Origin: Deltaproteobacteria bacterium
GTDB lineage: Bacteria > Myxococcota_A > UBA9160
DNA: 18,064 bases
Direction: 5' to 3'
Assembly (NCBI GenBank): GCA_003520425.1
Contig: DOUU01000276.1
Span: 1 to 18,064 of the forward strand
The position numbers and the translations under genes are program-made. The notes below the pieces were generated by a model that saw nothing but the letters and a program-made list of their open reading frames with translations, searched no databases and was not told the DNA's origin. The stretch's first letter is position 1. Every line of letters starts with the position of its first letter. This document shows positions 1 through 7,906 of this stretch, piece by piece.

Positions 1-132
1 TACGCTCACCTCGGGTGTGTGGTGGCCCGGCTGAGCCAGGCGCTGCTCGAGCCTCGGCCGCGTTGCCCTGAGGGCAAGACCTTCCAAGAACTCCCTTCCG
101 CACCATCGAGGAGCCGATGTCGAGGACGATAA
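1..132 (+). CDS. possible 3' end of an unidentified gene (partial)
   Basis: Frame 1 is open from the left edge to a TAA at 130-132 and would give about 43 C-terminal residues, rich in Arg, Pro and Ser, matching no family I recognise. The first two-thirds favour G or C at third codon positions, as coding DNA here does. The last dozen codons look less like protein. A competing reverse-strand reading of similar length also exists. It could be the tail of a gene entering from the left or simply non-coding leader. Confidence is low. Confidence 0.2.
   Translation, partial: YAHLGCVVARLSQALLEPRPRCPEGKTFQELPSAPSRSRCRGR
63..77. repeat. 15-bp perfect inverted repeat
   Basis: TTGCCC (63-68) and GGGCAA (72-77) are separated by TGA. 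This could be a short hairpin or an operator-like site. It lies inside the doubtful partial reading frame at the left edge, so it may be chance. No T-tract follows, so a terminator is not supported. Confidence 0.25.
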
Positions 133-160
133 GGCGATTCCAACGAGGATTGGCGCTTCT

Positions 161-429
161 TTACGAAAATTTTGTGCGTTAGACGCATTCTCTATGGTTT
201 CTTTGTGCGAGCCTGGCGACCCTCTTTGCGGGCGTGGAGGCAAAGCCCGAGTCGTCCGATGGCGAGTGCCAGAGCCCTCCGGTGCGTCTGAACTCACGGA
301 GATTCCGGCTGCGCTGCGGGTGGTGGGCCGCCGCGCACGTCGGCTCCAGCGGGGGAGGATCTCGGCCTCCGCAGGTCGTCCTTACGAAAACTTTGTGCGG
401 TCGGGCGAATTCTCTGTGCGTTCTTTGTG
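161..429 (+). repeat. ~50-bp imperfect direct repeat in the efflux operon leader
   Basis: Copy A spans 161-207 and copy B spans 382-429, offset by 221-222 bp. Both share TTACGAAAA, then TTTGTGCG (171-178 and 392-399), then ATTCTCT (187-193 and 409-415), then CTTTGTG (201-207 and 423-429). A poorly matched patch of about 7 bp with a one-base indel sits in the middle. Within each copy a TTTGTG motif recurs about 31-32 bp apart. The flanks do not align convincingly, so this is not a simple long tandem duplication. The position upstream of a metal-efflux operon suggests duplicated promoter or regulator-binding blocks, which is inference. Confidence 0.6.
224..245 (+). other. short hairpin in leader
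   Basis: CTTTGC (224-229) pairs perfectly with GCAAAG (240-245) across a 10-base loop, just downstream of direct-repeat copy A. Copy B has no equivalent. It may be a minor RNA structure of the operon leader; function unknown. Confidence 0.3.
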
Positions 430-466
430 GCCAGTGCCCGATCTTCCCCCCAAAGGCTCATCGGAC

Positions 467-488
467 TCTCGAACCCAGAGGTTTGAGA
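467..488 (+). promoter_or_regulatory. 9-bp-stem hairpin upstream of the adaptor start
   Basis: TCTCGAACC (467-475) pairs with GGTTTGAGA (480-488) around the tetraloop CAGA, with one G-U pair. It ends about 40 bases before the ATG at 530 and follows repeat copy B by about 40 bases. There is no T-run after it, so it is not an obvious intrinsic terminator. It may be a 5'-UTR structure affecting translation or mRNA stability of the efflux operon, or a dyad bound by a regulator. Confidence 0.4.
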
Positions 489-529
489 AGAAAGCTTGTA
501 CCCATCATCGAAAAGGGTCCGGCACAAAG

Positions 530-1798
530 ATGGGCGATCGGCTGAAGCCAGCACGCCGGAGCCGATCGACGAGGGACAGTCGAGTGAGGCGTCTTCCGGA
601 ATGCAGGGAGAAAGGTGCTCGCGCGCTCCTTGCGCTGGTGATGATTGCGGCCGCAGGGGGCCCGTGTCTCTCCGCGTGCGGACGAGCCTCAAATGCGTAC
701 GCACCGGAGGGAGTCGCTTCAACCGCGAGCACCAGTGCGAAAGAGGCGGCAGTCGAACTATCGCCCAGCCAGCTGCATTCGATCAAAATGGAACCGGTAG
801 GAACGTACCCATTTGCGGTGGAGAAAGCGGCCGTCGGGAGTATCGACTTCGACGACGATCTCTCGGTACAAGTGTTTCCGCCGTACCAGGGAAAGATCCT
901 AAAGACCTTCGTAGAACTCGGTGATGAGGTCCAGAAGGGGCAGGCTCTTTATACGATCCATAGTCCGGACCTGATCCAGGCGGAGTCCGCCCTGATCGGT
1001 GCGGCAGCCGCGCTCGATCTCACGAACAAGGAACTGGCGCGCGCGAAGGATCTCTACTCAGCCAATGTGGGCGTGTCCCAAAGGGAGTTGGAGCAGGCTA
1101 CGTCTGACCAACAAACGGCGGAAGGCGCGTTCAAAGCCGCGCGAGACGCCGTTCGCGTCTTCGGCAAGACGGATGCCGAAATCGCCCAGATTGTCGCCTC
1201 GCGCAAAATCGACCCCGCGCTGGTCGTCCGCAGCCCAATCACAGGAAGAATGACATCGATGAATGCGCCTCCCGGTCTTTTGGTGCAGCCGGGCACCCCT
1301 CCGGCACCTTACTCGGTCGCTGACCTGTCGATCAAATGGATGCTGGCCAATGTCGCCGAAAGCGACAGCCCCCTCTACCGCATCGGGCAGCCGGTCAAGG
1401 TCCGAGTCATGGCGTACGCCGAGCGCATTTTTGAGGGCAAGATTTCGAAGATCTACGCAAGCGTGGATCCGAATACGCACACGGTCACGATCCGTTCGGA
1501 GATCACGGATCCAACGAACGCCCTCCGTCCGGGAATGCTCGCGAATTTTGTGATTCGGATCCAAGACCCAGTGGAAGGCACCGCCATCCCTGAGGCCAGC
1601 GTGGTCCATGAAGGCGATGGTACAACGACGGTGTGGGTAACCACCGACCACCATCGCTTCCAACAGAGAACCGTCAAAATCGGGCTGGAAATGGATGGCC
1701 GCTATCAAGTCCTCAGTGGATTGCAGCCCGGCGAGATAGTGGTAGCCGAGGGAGGCGTATTCCTCAGCAACATGCTGCAGGCGCCGCCGAGCGATTAG
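530..1798 (+). CDS. heavy-metal RND efflux periplasmic adaptor (CzcB/CusB-type membrane fusion lipoprotein)
   Basis: This 422-residue membrane fusion protein should link the inner-membrane pump encoded next to the outer-membrane channel encoded three genes on. An Arg-rich N-terminus and hydrophobic stretch (about 32-47) end in a lipobox, LSAC, with Cys50 as the probable lipidated residue. The lipoyl/barrel-sandwich half-motif is near 117-147 (PPYQGKI, VELGDEVQKGQAL). A short helical hairpin lies around 148-225, the second half-motif VVRSPITGRM around 232-241, then beta-barrel and membrane-proximal domains to about 415. The frame is open upstream to an ATG at 194, but that ATG lies inside the direct repeat and the added 112 residues look non-coding. 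I chose the ATG at 530; its upstream AAAAGGG is a weak, distant ribosome binding site. Residues 206-227 carry no obvious metal-binding cluster. The pump gene starts about 24 bp after the stop. Family assignment is firm; the metal is not. Confidence 0.93.
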   Translation: MGDRLKPARRSRSTRDSRVRRLPECREKGARALLALVMIAAAGGPCLSACGRASNAYAPEGVASTASTSAKEAAVELSPSQLHSIKMEPVGTYPFAVEKAAVGSIDFDDDLSVQVFPPYQGKILKTFVELGDEVQKGQALYTIHSPDLIQAESALIGAAAALDLTNKELARAKDLYSANVGVSQRELEQATSDQQTAEGAFKAARDAVRVFGKTDAEIAQIVASRKIDPALVVRSPITGRMTSMNAPPGLLVQPGTPPAPYSVADLSIKWMLANVAESDSPLYRIGQPVKVRVMAYAERIFEGKISKIYASVDPNTHTVTIRSEITDPTNALRPGMLANFVIRIQDPVEGTAIPEASVVHEGDGTTTVWVTTDHHRFQQRTVKIGLEMDGRYQVLSGLQPGEIVVAEGGVFLSNMLQAPPSD

Positions 1799-1822
1799 GC
1801 GCCGATCTCGGGTAGGGTGGCC

Positions 1823-4800
1823 ATGTTCAGATCCATTATCGCGTTTTGCCTGAGCCGCCGTGCTGTCGTCGTTCTGGGTCTTGTGATGTTCGCAGGCGCA
1901 GGGCTGCTGGCCTTTCAAAGGCTCAACATTGAAGCGTACCCGAATCCAGCGCCGGTCATCCTGGAGATCACCGCGCAGGCTCCGGGTCTCTCCGCGGAAG
2001 AGATGGAACGCTACTACACGCTCCCTATGGAGATCGGGCTCTACTCGACTCCTGGCATCGCAAATATTCGCTCCACGTCCTTCTATGGTCTCTCTTTCGT
2101 CCGGGTCACCTTCAAGTATGGAATCGATTACTTCTTTGCCTACAGCCAGGCCGCGATCAGTCTGCAACAGAATGTGAGCCTGCCTGGCGGTCAGATCCCC
2201 CAGATCCAGCAGTCCAGCTTGACCGGCGAGGTCTTTCGCTACCAGGTGATCGGGCCCAAGCATTTCGGAATCACGAATCTCCGCACGGTTCAGGATTGGA
2301 TCGTACTACGCCGGCTGCTGACCATCCCGGGCATTGTCGCAGTCAACAGCTGGGGAGGCACCACCAAGCAGTTCGAAGTCGAAGTCGACCCGCGCAAACT
2401 CGAAGGGTACGGGATCACGGTGCCACAGGTCCTGACCGCGTTGGGCAACGCGAACATCAACGTCGGTGGACGTGAAATCCGCGTGGGTCAGCAGTCCATC
2501 AACATCCGTGGCGTCGGGCTGATCGACGACGGTGGTGCGAACGATCTCACCAAGGGCGATCGGATCGATGACATCGAGAATGTGGTCCTGACCCAGTCGA
2601 ATTCGATTCCTGTCCTTGTGAAAGATGTCTCGAAGGTCACCGTGGGTTACGTGCCGAGGCTCGGCATTGCGGGCCGGGACAAGGATGATGACGTCGTAGC
2701 GGCGATCGTCGTGATGAGCCGCGTTGAGCACGCGAACGTCATGGTGCCCAAGATCAAAGCCTCAATCGAGAAGATGAATCACGACGGAAGTCTCCCGCCG
2801 GGGATCCAGATCGTTCCCTTCTATGATCGCTCGACACTGGTGGCGGTGACCACCCACACGGTGCTCCACAACCTGATCTTCGGGTGTCTCCTGGTCTTCT
2901 TGATCCAGTGGATCTTCCTCGGGAATCTCCGGAGCGCGATCATCGTTGGCCTCAACATCCCCTTTGCGCTGCTCTTCGCCATCATTTTGCTTGTTCTCCA
3001 GGGCGAGAGCGCCAACCTTCTGTCCCTCGGGGCTGTGGACTTCGGCATCATCGTGGATTCTGCCGTCATCCTGGTGGAGAACGTCTTTCGAAACGTCCAG
3101 GCGAGCCCCGAGCGGAAACGGGCACTCCTGGGCAGCCTGGCGGATGGGGCCTTTGGCGCGGATCCCACGCGCGGGGCCGAGGCCGGCGCTGGATGGACCG
3201 ATCGCCTGCGGCTGATTTTGGTGAGCGCGCTCCAGGTGGATCGGGCGGTTCTCTTCTCGGCGCTGATCACCGTGGCCGGATTCGTCCCGCTCTTCACCAT
3301 GCAGGGCGTGGAGGGCCAGATCTTTGGCCCGATGGCGCGCACGTACGGCTACGCGCTGGCGGGCGCGTTGTTGGCGACGTTTACGATCACGCCTGTGGTT
3401 GCGTCAATGCTGCTCCCGGAGCATCTCGAGGAAACCGAGACGATCGTCGTCCACCTCTTGCGGCGTGGCTACACCCCGCTGCTGCGTTTCTCCCTCTCCC
3501 ATCGGAAGCTGATGGTCGGAATGACCGCCGCGCTTGTGGGGATAACTCTCGTGCTCATGACACGGCTTGGGAGCGAGTTTCTCCCGCATCTCGAAGAGGG
3601 CAATTTCTGGATTCGTGCATCGATGCCGCCGACTCTCTCGTTGCAAGACGGCGAGGCGGCGGCAAGAAAGATGCGCATGATCCTGCTGGGACACCCGGAG
3701 GTGATCACGGTGATCTCCCAACACGGGCGGCCCGACAATGGCAGTGATGCGTCACCATTCTCGAATGTCGAGCTCTTCGTTCCGCTCAAGCCCTACGACG
3801 AGTGGCCCACGGGCCTGAGCAAGGAGAAATTGACGGAGGAGATTCAGGCGGAGTTCCAGAGCGAATTGCCTGGGGTCACCTTCAACTTTTCGCAGTACAT
3901 CCAGGACAACATCGAGGAAGCGATCTCGGGCGTGAAGGGCGCCAACTCGGTCAAAATCGTGGGACCGAATCTCGAAACTCTAACCACGCTGGCTTCGCAA
4001 GTCAGAGACGAGATGAGCCATGTCCGGGGAGTTACCGATCTCGGAATCTTCCCCGTCCTTGGCCAGCCGAACCTCAATATCAAGGTGGATCGGGCCGCCG
4101 CGGCACGCTATGGCCTCAACTCTGGTGATGTGAATTCGGTCGTCCAGGCAGCGCTGGGCGGAGCTGTCGCGACCACCGTCTTGGAGGGAGATCGACAGTT
4201 TAACCTGGCGGTTCGCTTCCCACCCGAGGACCGTGACACCATCGAAAAGATCCGCGATGTCAAGGCCAGCAATGGCAGCAATGCCTACATCCCCCTAAAG
4301 GAACTGGCCACCATCAGCTTGGACAACGGTGCCTCATGGATCTATCACGAGAGCGTCCAGCGCTATATCCCGGTGAAATTCAGCGTCCGCGGCCGTGACC
4401 TGGGGAGCACCGTGGGGGAAGCCCAGGCACGTATTGCAAAGAATGTGAGTCTCCCGAGCGGATACCGCCTGCTTTGGGCTGGAGAGTTCGAGGACCTGCA
4501 ACAGGCGAAGGAGCGTCTCGCGGTCATAGTCCCGATCAGCCTCGCGCTGATCGCTGGCCTGCTCTACAGCCTCTTCAACTCCTGGCGGGACTGCCTTTTG
4601 GCGCTCGCCGGAATACCGGTCGCAGTGGTGGGTGGCGTCCTGGCACTGTATGTCACCGGCCTCCCGTTCAGCATCTCCGCCGCGATCGGCTTCGTCTCGC
4701 TCTTTGGGGTGTCGGTGATGGATGGCATCCTGATGATCACCTACTACCACTACGAGAGGCGCCACGGCGGAACGGCAAGCGACGCGATGTTCCGCGCCGC

Positions 4801-5038
4801 ATCGACGCGAATGCGCCCACTCATGATGACCGCGCTCTCCGCGTGCATTGGCCTGCTTCCTGCTGCGATTTCCACGGGCATTGGAAGCCAGGTGCAGCGT
4901 CCGCTCGCCACGGTGATCGTGGGAGGCATGTTCGTCGGCCAGATGATGCTCCTGATTGCGGCGCCAGCCCTTAGGCTGGTCTTTGTCGGCCGTGAGAGTG
5001 ACGTCGCCGTTCCATTCGTCGAGGGCGAACCTAGATGA
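1823..5038 (+). CDS. HME-family RND transporter (CzcA/CusA-like), inner-membrane metal/proton antiporter
   Basis: A full-length RND pump (1071 residues from ATG 1823; a GTG at 1817 is the alternative, with GGTAGGGTGG serving as ribosome binding site). It would export a metal ion from periplasm or cytoplasm in exchange for protons through the trimeric complex. TM1 follows SRRAVVVLGL, and the porter domain starts around 34. The TM4 signature DFGIIVDSAVILVEN has Asp406, Asp412 and Glu419, the spacing of the CzcA proton-relay residues Asp402/Asp408/Glu415. After TM4 there is a Gly/Ala-rich segment around 437-458. The second half begins near the SHRKLMVGM helix (559-567). By eye-alignment with CusA, the Met573 and Met623 positions are Arg598 and Asn648, so the Cu(I)/Ag(I) methionine ladder is absent and a divalent cation is more likely. 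The C-terminus has the usual TM10-12 block (VSLFGVSVMDGILM). It overlaps the next gene by 4 bp (ATGA). Confidence 0.95.
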   Translation: MFRSIIAFCLSRRAVVVLGLVMFAGAGLLAFQRLNIEAYPNPAPVILEITAQAPGLSAEEMERYYTLPMEIGLYSTPGIANIRSTSFYGLSFVRVTFKYGIDYFFAYSQAAISLQQNVSLPGGQIPQIQQSSLTGEVFRYQVIGPKHFGITNLRTVQDWIVLRRLLTIPGIVAVNSWGGTTKQFEVEVDPRKLEGYGITVPQVLTALGNANINVGGREIRVGQQSINIRGVGLIDDGGANDLTKGDRIDDIENVVLTQSNSIPVLVKDVSKVTVGYVPRLGIAGRDKDDDVVAAIVVMSRVEHANVMVPKIKASIEKMNHDGSLPPGIQIVPFYDRSTLVAVTTHTVLHNLIFGCLLVFLIQWIFLGNLRSAIIVGLNIPFALLFAIILLVLQGESANLLSLGAVDFGIIVDSAVILVENVFRNVQASPERKRALLGSLADGAFGADPTRGAEAGAGWTDRLRLILVSALQVDRAVLFSALITVAGFVPLFTMQGVEGQIFGPMARTYGYALAGALLATFTITPVVASMLLPEHLEETETIVVHLLRRGYTPLLRFSLSHRKLMVGMTAALVGITLVLMTRLGSEFLPHLEEGNFWIRASMPPTLSLQDGEAAARKMRMILLGHPEVITVISQHGRPDNGSDASPFSNVELFVPLKPYDEWPTGLSKEKLTEEIQAEFQSELPGVTFNFSQYIQDNIEEAISGVKGANSVKIVGPNLETLTTLASQVRDEMSHVRGVTDLGIFPVLGQPNLNIKVDRAAAARYGLNSGDVNSVVQAALGGAVATTVLEGDRQFNLAVRFPPEDRDTIEKIRDVKASNGSNAYIPLKELATISLDNGASWIYHESVQRYIPVKFSVRGRDLGSTVGEAQARIAKNVSLPSGYRLLWAGEFEDLQQAKERLAVIVPISLALIAGLLYSLFNSWRDCLLALAGIPVAVVGGVLALYVTGLPFSISAAIGFVSLFGVSVMDGILMITYYHYERRHGGTASDAMFRAASTRMRPLMMTALSACIGLLPAAISTGIGSQVQRPLATVIVGGMFVGQMMLLIAAPALRLVFVGRESDVAVPFVEGEPR

Positions 5039-5802
5039 AGGCCGCGGGCATTGTGGTCACACTGATGAGCTCTGCCGTCCTATGGCAGGGGGTCAGCTTT
5101 GCTGCGCCGTCGGCGCTGCCTGAGCAGCAAGCGACGAGTCCGAGCGACCGCCCTTATGACGGGAGGGAAAGTATTCCGCCAGGGGGGAAAAGGAAATGGC
5201 CGGGCCCAAAGCAGCTTGAAGGGAAGCAGGACGGTCGCCGTGCGCCGGAGAAGGATGAGGCGGGCATGCAAACGAGCCCGGCCCATGCTCAAGGCGGCGT
5301 CAGAGAATCTCACGATCGTAAAGAGCAAGGAAATGTCTTCAAACAAACGAGCGAAGAAAAGGCAGCGAAGCTGCACTCCGGCGAGAACCGAGGGAAGGGT
5401 CTTTCCAGTGACCAAGGGTCCACGAGAAACGCGCATTCTACCCAGAACGCTCAGATCGCTGGAATGAGACATCGCCCCGGCCAAGACCGACCCCAAACGG
5501 TCCAAGAAAGACGGGAGCAACTAGGTCGGGAACGAAGCGCGCGTGCCCAAAGTCTGAATCCGTCGACAAGCAGCCGTGATCGAGCAAGTCTCGGAGGCTC
5601 GCCAGGCCCCAAGGGTGCAATGAGCATGAACAAGCCTCACGCTCCGGCGGCCTTGCCCGTGCGCGTTGGTTCTGCGGTGCCGTCGCCGCCCCACGCGCTC
5701 CATTCCCGCGGTCCTGCTCCGGCGATTGTCGGGGGAGCGGTGAGCCCAGGTTCAAGAGACACTGCAGCGATCAGTGGAACTGGGATGTCGCATCGATTCT
5801 GA
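5035..5802 (+). CDS. exported low-complexity protein of unknown function inside the metal-efflux operon
   Basis: A 255-residue protein I do not recognise. A classic Sec signal peptide covers residues 1-23 (Lys2, hydrophobic core, SFA before APSALP), so the mature protein should be periplasmic. The rest is Gly/Pro/Ser/Arg/Lys/Gln-rich, strongly charged, with no predicted globular core or membrane segment, and looks disordered. About ten His residues are scattered as isolated sites (for example in AHAQ, SHDRK, RHRPG, KPHAP, PHALH, and the C-terminal MSHRF), plus several Met, with one Trp in the signal peptide and one near the mature N-terminus and no Cys. Its start overlaps the pump stop (ATGA) and the channel gene follows at once, so it should be translationally coupled to the pump. 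A periplasmic metal-buffering or complex-assembly role is a guess from position and composition. Confidence 0.75.
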   Translation: MKAAGIVVTLMSSAVLWQGVSFAAPSALPEQQATSPSDRPYDGRESIPPGGKRKWPGPKQLEGKQDGRRAPEKDEAGMQTSPAHAQGGVRESHDRKEQGNVFKQTSEEKAAKLHSGENRGKGLSSDQGSTRNAHSTQNAQIAGMRHRPGQDRPQTVQERREQLGRERSARAQSLNPSTSSRDRASLGGSPGPKGAMSMNKPHAPAALPVRVGSAVPSPPHALHSRGPAPAIVGGAVSPGSRDTAAISGTGMSHRF

Positions 5803-5813
5803 AGAAATGCTTC

Positions 5814-5818
5814 GGAGG
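5814..5818 (+). promoter_or_regulatory. ribosome binding site for the outer-membrane channel gene
   Basis: GGAGG lies 12 bases before the ATG at 5831, a slightly long spacing. It supports this start over the ATGs at 5774 and 5807. The lipobox is in the same frame for all of them. Confidence 0.5.
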
Positions 5819-5830
5819 TACCTACACAAC

Positions 5831-7345
5831 ATGGGCAAGAAGACGACCCCTTTTTCTTCCGGCTCGCCCTTCCCGCGAGTTGTCGTAATCCTCGCCGCGC
5901 TGCCTCTTGCTGCATGCGCGGTCGGTCCGAACTTTCAGAAACCCGATCCTCCGCCGGTCAGCGGTTACACGGCGGGTCCTCTTTCGGTTACGAGCGGTAC
6001 GACGAATGTGGCCGGCGGAGAAGCGCAAGGCTTTGTCACGAGTCGGGACATTCCGGGAGAGTGGTGGACGCTGTTTCACTCGGAAGCACTCAATACTTTG
6101 GTGGAGTACTCGCTCAAGAACAATCCAAACATCAAGGCGGCACAAGCGGCGTTGCGGGTCGCCCAAGAGAATGTCTTAGTCCAGAAGGGCGCGTTCTTCC
6201 CGAGCGTGGGTGCCAGCTTCTCGGCGAGCCGCTCGCAGACCTCGGAGGCTCTTTCCCCGGTCCCGAACGCAAACGACTTTCTATTCAATCTCTATACGCC
6301 GCAAGTCTTCGTGTCGTACGTGCCGGATGTCTTCGGTCTCAATCGGCGGAGCGTAGAAGCCTTGGAGGCACAGGCAGAGCAGCAGCGCTACGCCCTCGCG
6401 GCGACCCACATCACTCTTAGCGCCAATGTGGTTGCTGCGGCGATCCAGGAAGCCTCATTGCGAGCACAGATCGACGCGACAAATCAGCTCATCAAGCTCA
6501 ATACGGATATGGTCGAAGTATTGCGCACGCAATTCTCGAAGGGCTATGCGAGCGGGCTCGATCTCGCGGCGCAGGAGGCACAGCTCGCGCAGGTCTCCGC
6601 CACTCTTCCGCCGCTGCTAAAACAACTCGCGCAGCAGCGTGATCTTCTGGCGGCGCTCTCGGGAGGGTTCCTCAGTGCGGACTTCGCGGAGTGGTACTCG
6701 ACCCAAAGATTTGAGCTCTCGAGTCTGCAACTTCCGCAGGAGCTGCCCGTAAGTCTTCCGTCTGAGCTCGTCGAACAGCGTCCGGATGTGCGTCAGGCCG
6801 AGGAGAACCTCCATGCGGCAAGTGCACAGATTGGGGTTGCCGTGGCGAACCGGCTGCCAAGCTTCACGATCTTCGCGAATGCCGGAACCGCTGCGCTGGC
6901 GGTGAGCCAGATGTTCGCGCCGGGCGTAGGTTTTTGGACGCTCGGTCAGAGTGTACTGGTCCCGGTCTTTCAAGGCGGAGCTCTCATGCACAAGGAGCGG
7001 GCGGCCGAGGCGGCGTATGTCGAGGCAGCTGAGCAGTATCGCGCTGCGGTCCTCACCGCGTTTCAGAATGTGGCCGACACGCTGAACGCGCTCGAGCAGG
7101 ACGCTGACGCTCTGAAGGCCGCAGCGGCGGCCGAAGTCGCCGCACGTACCACGCTTGATCTGGCGAAAAGGCAATGGCGGGCTGGTTACAGCAACTACCT
7201 CGCGCTGCTGAACGCGGAGCAAGCCTACCAGCAGGCATTGATCAACCTCGTGCAGGCGCAAGCCAGTCGGTACTCCGATACTGCCGCCCTGTTCGTGGCC
7301 CTCGGTGGCGGATGGTGGAGCCGAACGGATATCGCTAAGGATTGA
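5831..7345 (+). CDS. RND efflux outer-membrane channel lipoprotein (TolC/OprM/NodT family, CzcC-type role)
   Basis: A 504-residue outer-membrane factor forming the exit duct for the adaptor-pump pair upstream. The signal peptide ends in the lipobox LAAC with Cys29, followed by the family hallmark AVGPNFQKPDPPP. Two OEP repeats follow: the first has the segment LVEYSLKNNPNIKAAQAALRVAQ and the second LPSELVEQRPDVRQAEENLHAASAQIGVA. The C-terminal helices are Ala/Gln-rich (around 420-490), as expected for the periplasmic alpha-barrel. Length matches the family. It is the last gene of the operon: about 28 bp separate it from the exported protein's stop, and a long gene-free stretch follows. The alternative starts at 5774 and 5807 add up to 19 residues before the signal peptide. 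A TolC-type family call is firm; partnership with the adjacent pump is inferred from the operon. Confidence 0.93.
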   Translation: MGKKTTPFSSGSPFPRVVVILAALPLAACAVGPNFQKPDPPPVSGYTAGPLSVTSGTTNVAGGEAQGFVTSRDIPGEWWTLFHSEALNTLVEYSLKNNPNIKAAQAALRVAQENVLVQKGAFFPSVGASFSASRSQTSEALSPVPNANDFLFNLYTPQVFVSYVPDVFGLNRRSVEALEAQAEQQRYALAATHITLSANVVAAAIQEASLRAQIDATNQLIKLNTDMVEVLRTQFSKGYASGLDLAAQEAQLAQVSATLPPLLKQLAQQRDLLAALSGGFLSADFAEWYSTQRFELSSLQLPQELPVSLPSELVEQRPDVRQAEENLHAASAQIGVAVANRLPSFTIFANAGTAALAVSQMFAPGVGFWTLGQSVLVPVFQGGALMHKERAAEAAYVEAAEQYRAAVLTAFQNVADTLNALEQDADALKAAAAAEVAARTTLDLAKRQWRAGYSNYLALLNAEQAYQQALINLVQAQASRYSDTAALFVALGGGWWSRTDIAKD

Positions 7346-7782
7346 GAGGGATGTCCCGAGCAAAAAAGGGACCGACGAGGGAATTGATCACAGTCGAGGA
7401 TGCAAGGAGGCGCCTCGGTGGAATCGCCATGCGGCAAAGAACCAAGCTCCTCGGCCCACTGGGAGCGACTCGAAAAGCGTGACGTTTTGCGACGAGCCGG
7501 CGCGTCCGATCGTGGCGAACTGTCGCAGCCGGAACCAGGCTCCCGCCCCTCACAGCGCATCCACCCTCGGATAGGCGCGGAAAAGGCCTCTGTCAGCCCT
7601 GCGGACTGGCACCCAAGAGTGGCATGCAGGGTGCAAGCGACTCCATGCGCATGCAAGGATGGAAAAGCGCAGAAAGAAGGAGCGGTAGGGCGGACCGGGA
7701 GGACGAAGCGCGACAGACGGACGATCTCGTACTTAGAGACATCGATGAGGGAGCCAGCGGCGTAGAATAGATGCAAGGCGGT

Positions 7783-7810
7783 TGTCAACCTACTTCAGAC
7801 TGACTTGACA
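7783..7810. promoter_or_regulatory. inverted repeat upstream of acyltransferase (possible operator)
   Basis: TGTCAA (7783-7788) and TTGACA (7805-7810) form a perfect inverted pair 16 bp apart, about 97-124 bp before the acyltransferase ATG. TTGACA also matches a -35 consensus, but no -10 follows at the right spacing. Could be a regulator site or a promoter fragment; weak. Confidence 0.3.
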
Positions 7811-7890
7811 TGTTCGTGGAGACGTCGAAGGGGGCGCGGAAGATTCGGGAGGCCACCATCGGTCGATGGATGAGGTGATCCGCACGCTCA

Positions 7891-7898
7891 GGAGGAGG
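7891..7898 (+). promoter_or_regulatory. strong ribosome binding site for the acyltransferase
   Basis: GGAGGAGG ends 8 bases before the ATG at 7907 and fixes that start for the acyltransferase even though the first ~35 residues are not part of the conserved domain. Confidence 0.75.
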
Positions 7899-7906
7899 CA
7901 AGTCGA

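Larger units (their letters stand above)
7346..7906. other. gene-free stretch between efflux operon and acyltransferase
   Basis: Open frames exist here on both strands (for example a 121-codon + frame at 7400-7765 and a 187-codon - frame over 7225-7788). Their translations are Arg/Ser/Cys/Pro-mixed with no domain, and the - frame runs into the channel gene, so I treat them as chance. No strong terminator is visible after 7345; a GTCCC/GGGAC dyad at 7353-7372 has a loop of A residues but no T-tract. A perfect 6-bp dyad GCACCC/GGGTGC spans 7609-7634. Confidence 0.5.

Noticed and set aside
213..290. GGAGGCAAAGCC stretch reminiscent of a GEMM (c-di-GMP) riboswitch core
   Set aside because: Only the GCAAAGCC word matches. 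The flanking helices and the second conserved segment of that riboswitch are absent.
194..529. 112-residue upstream extension of the adaptor
   Set aside because: The added residues resemble no protein. The ATG lies within a DNA repeat, and a complete lipoprotein signal is present when starting at 530.
1058..2263. 401-codon reverse-strand open frame across adaptor and pump genes
   Set aside because: It is antisense to two strongly conserved genes and its product is a His/Asp/Arg-rich mixture without a domain, as expected from codon bias in high-GC DNA.
7353..7372. Dyad after the channel gene as intrinsic terminator
   Set aside because: It has only a 5-bp stem with an A-rich loop and no T-tract after it, so it is too weak to call.
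7225..7788. 187-codon reverse-strand open frame
   Set aside because: It runs antisense into the channel gene and translates to a Ser/Arg/Cys/Pro mixture without recognisable features.
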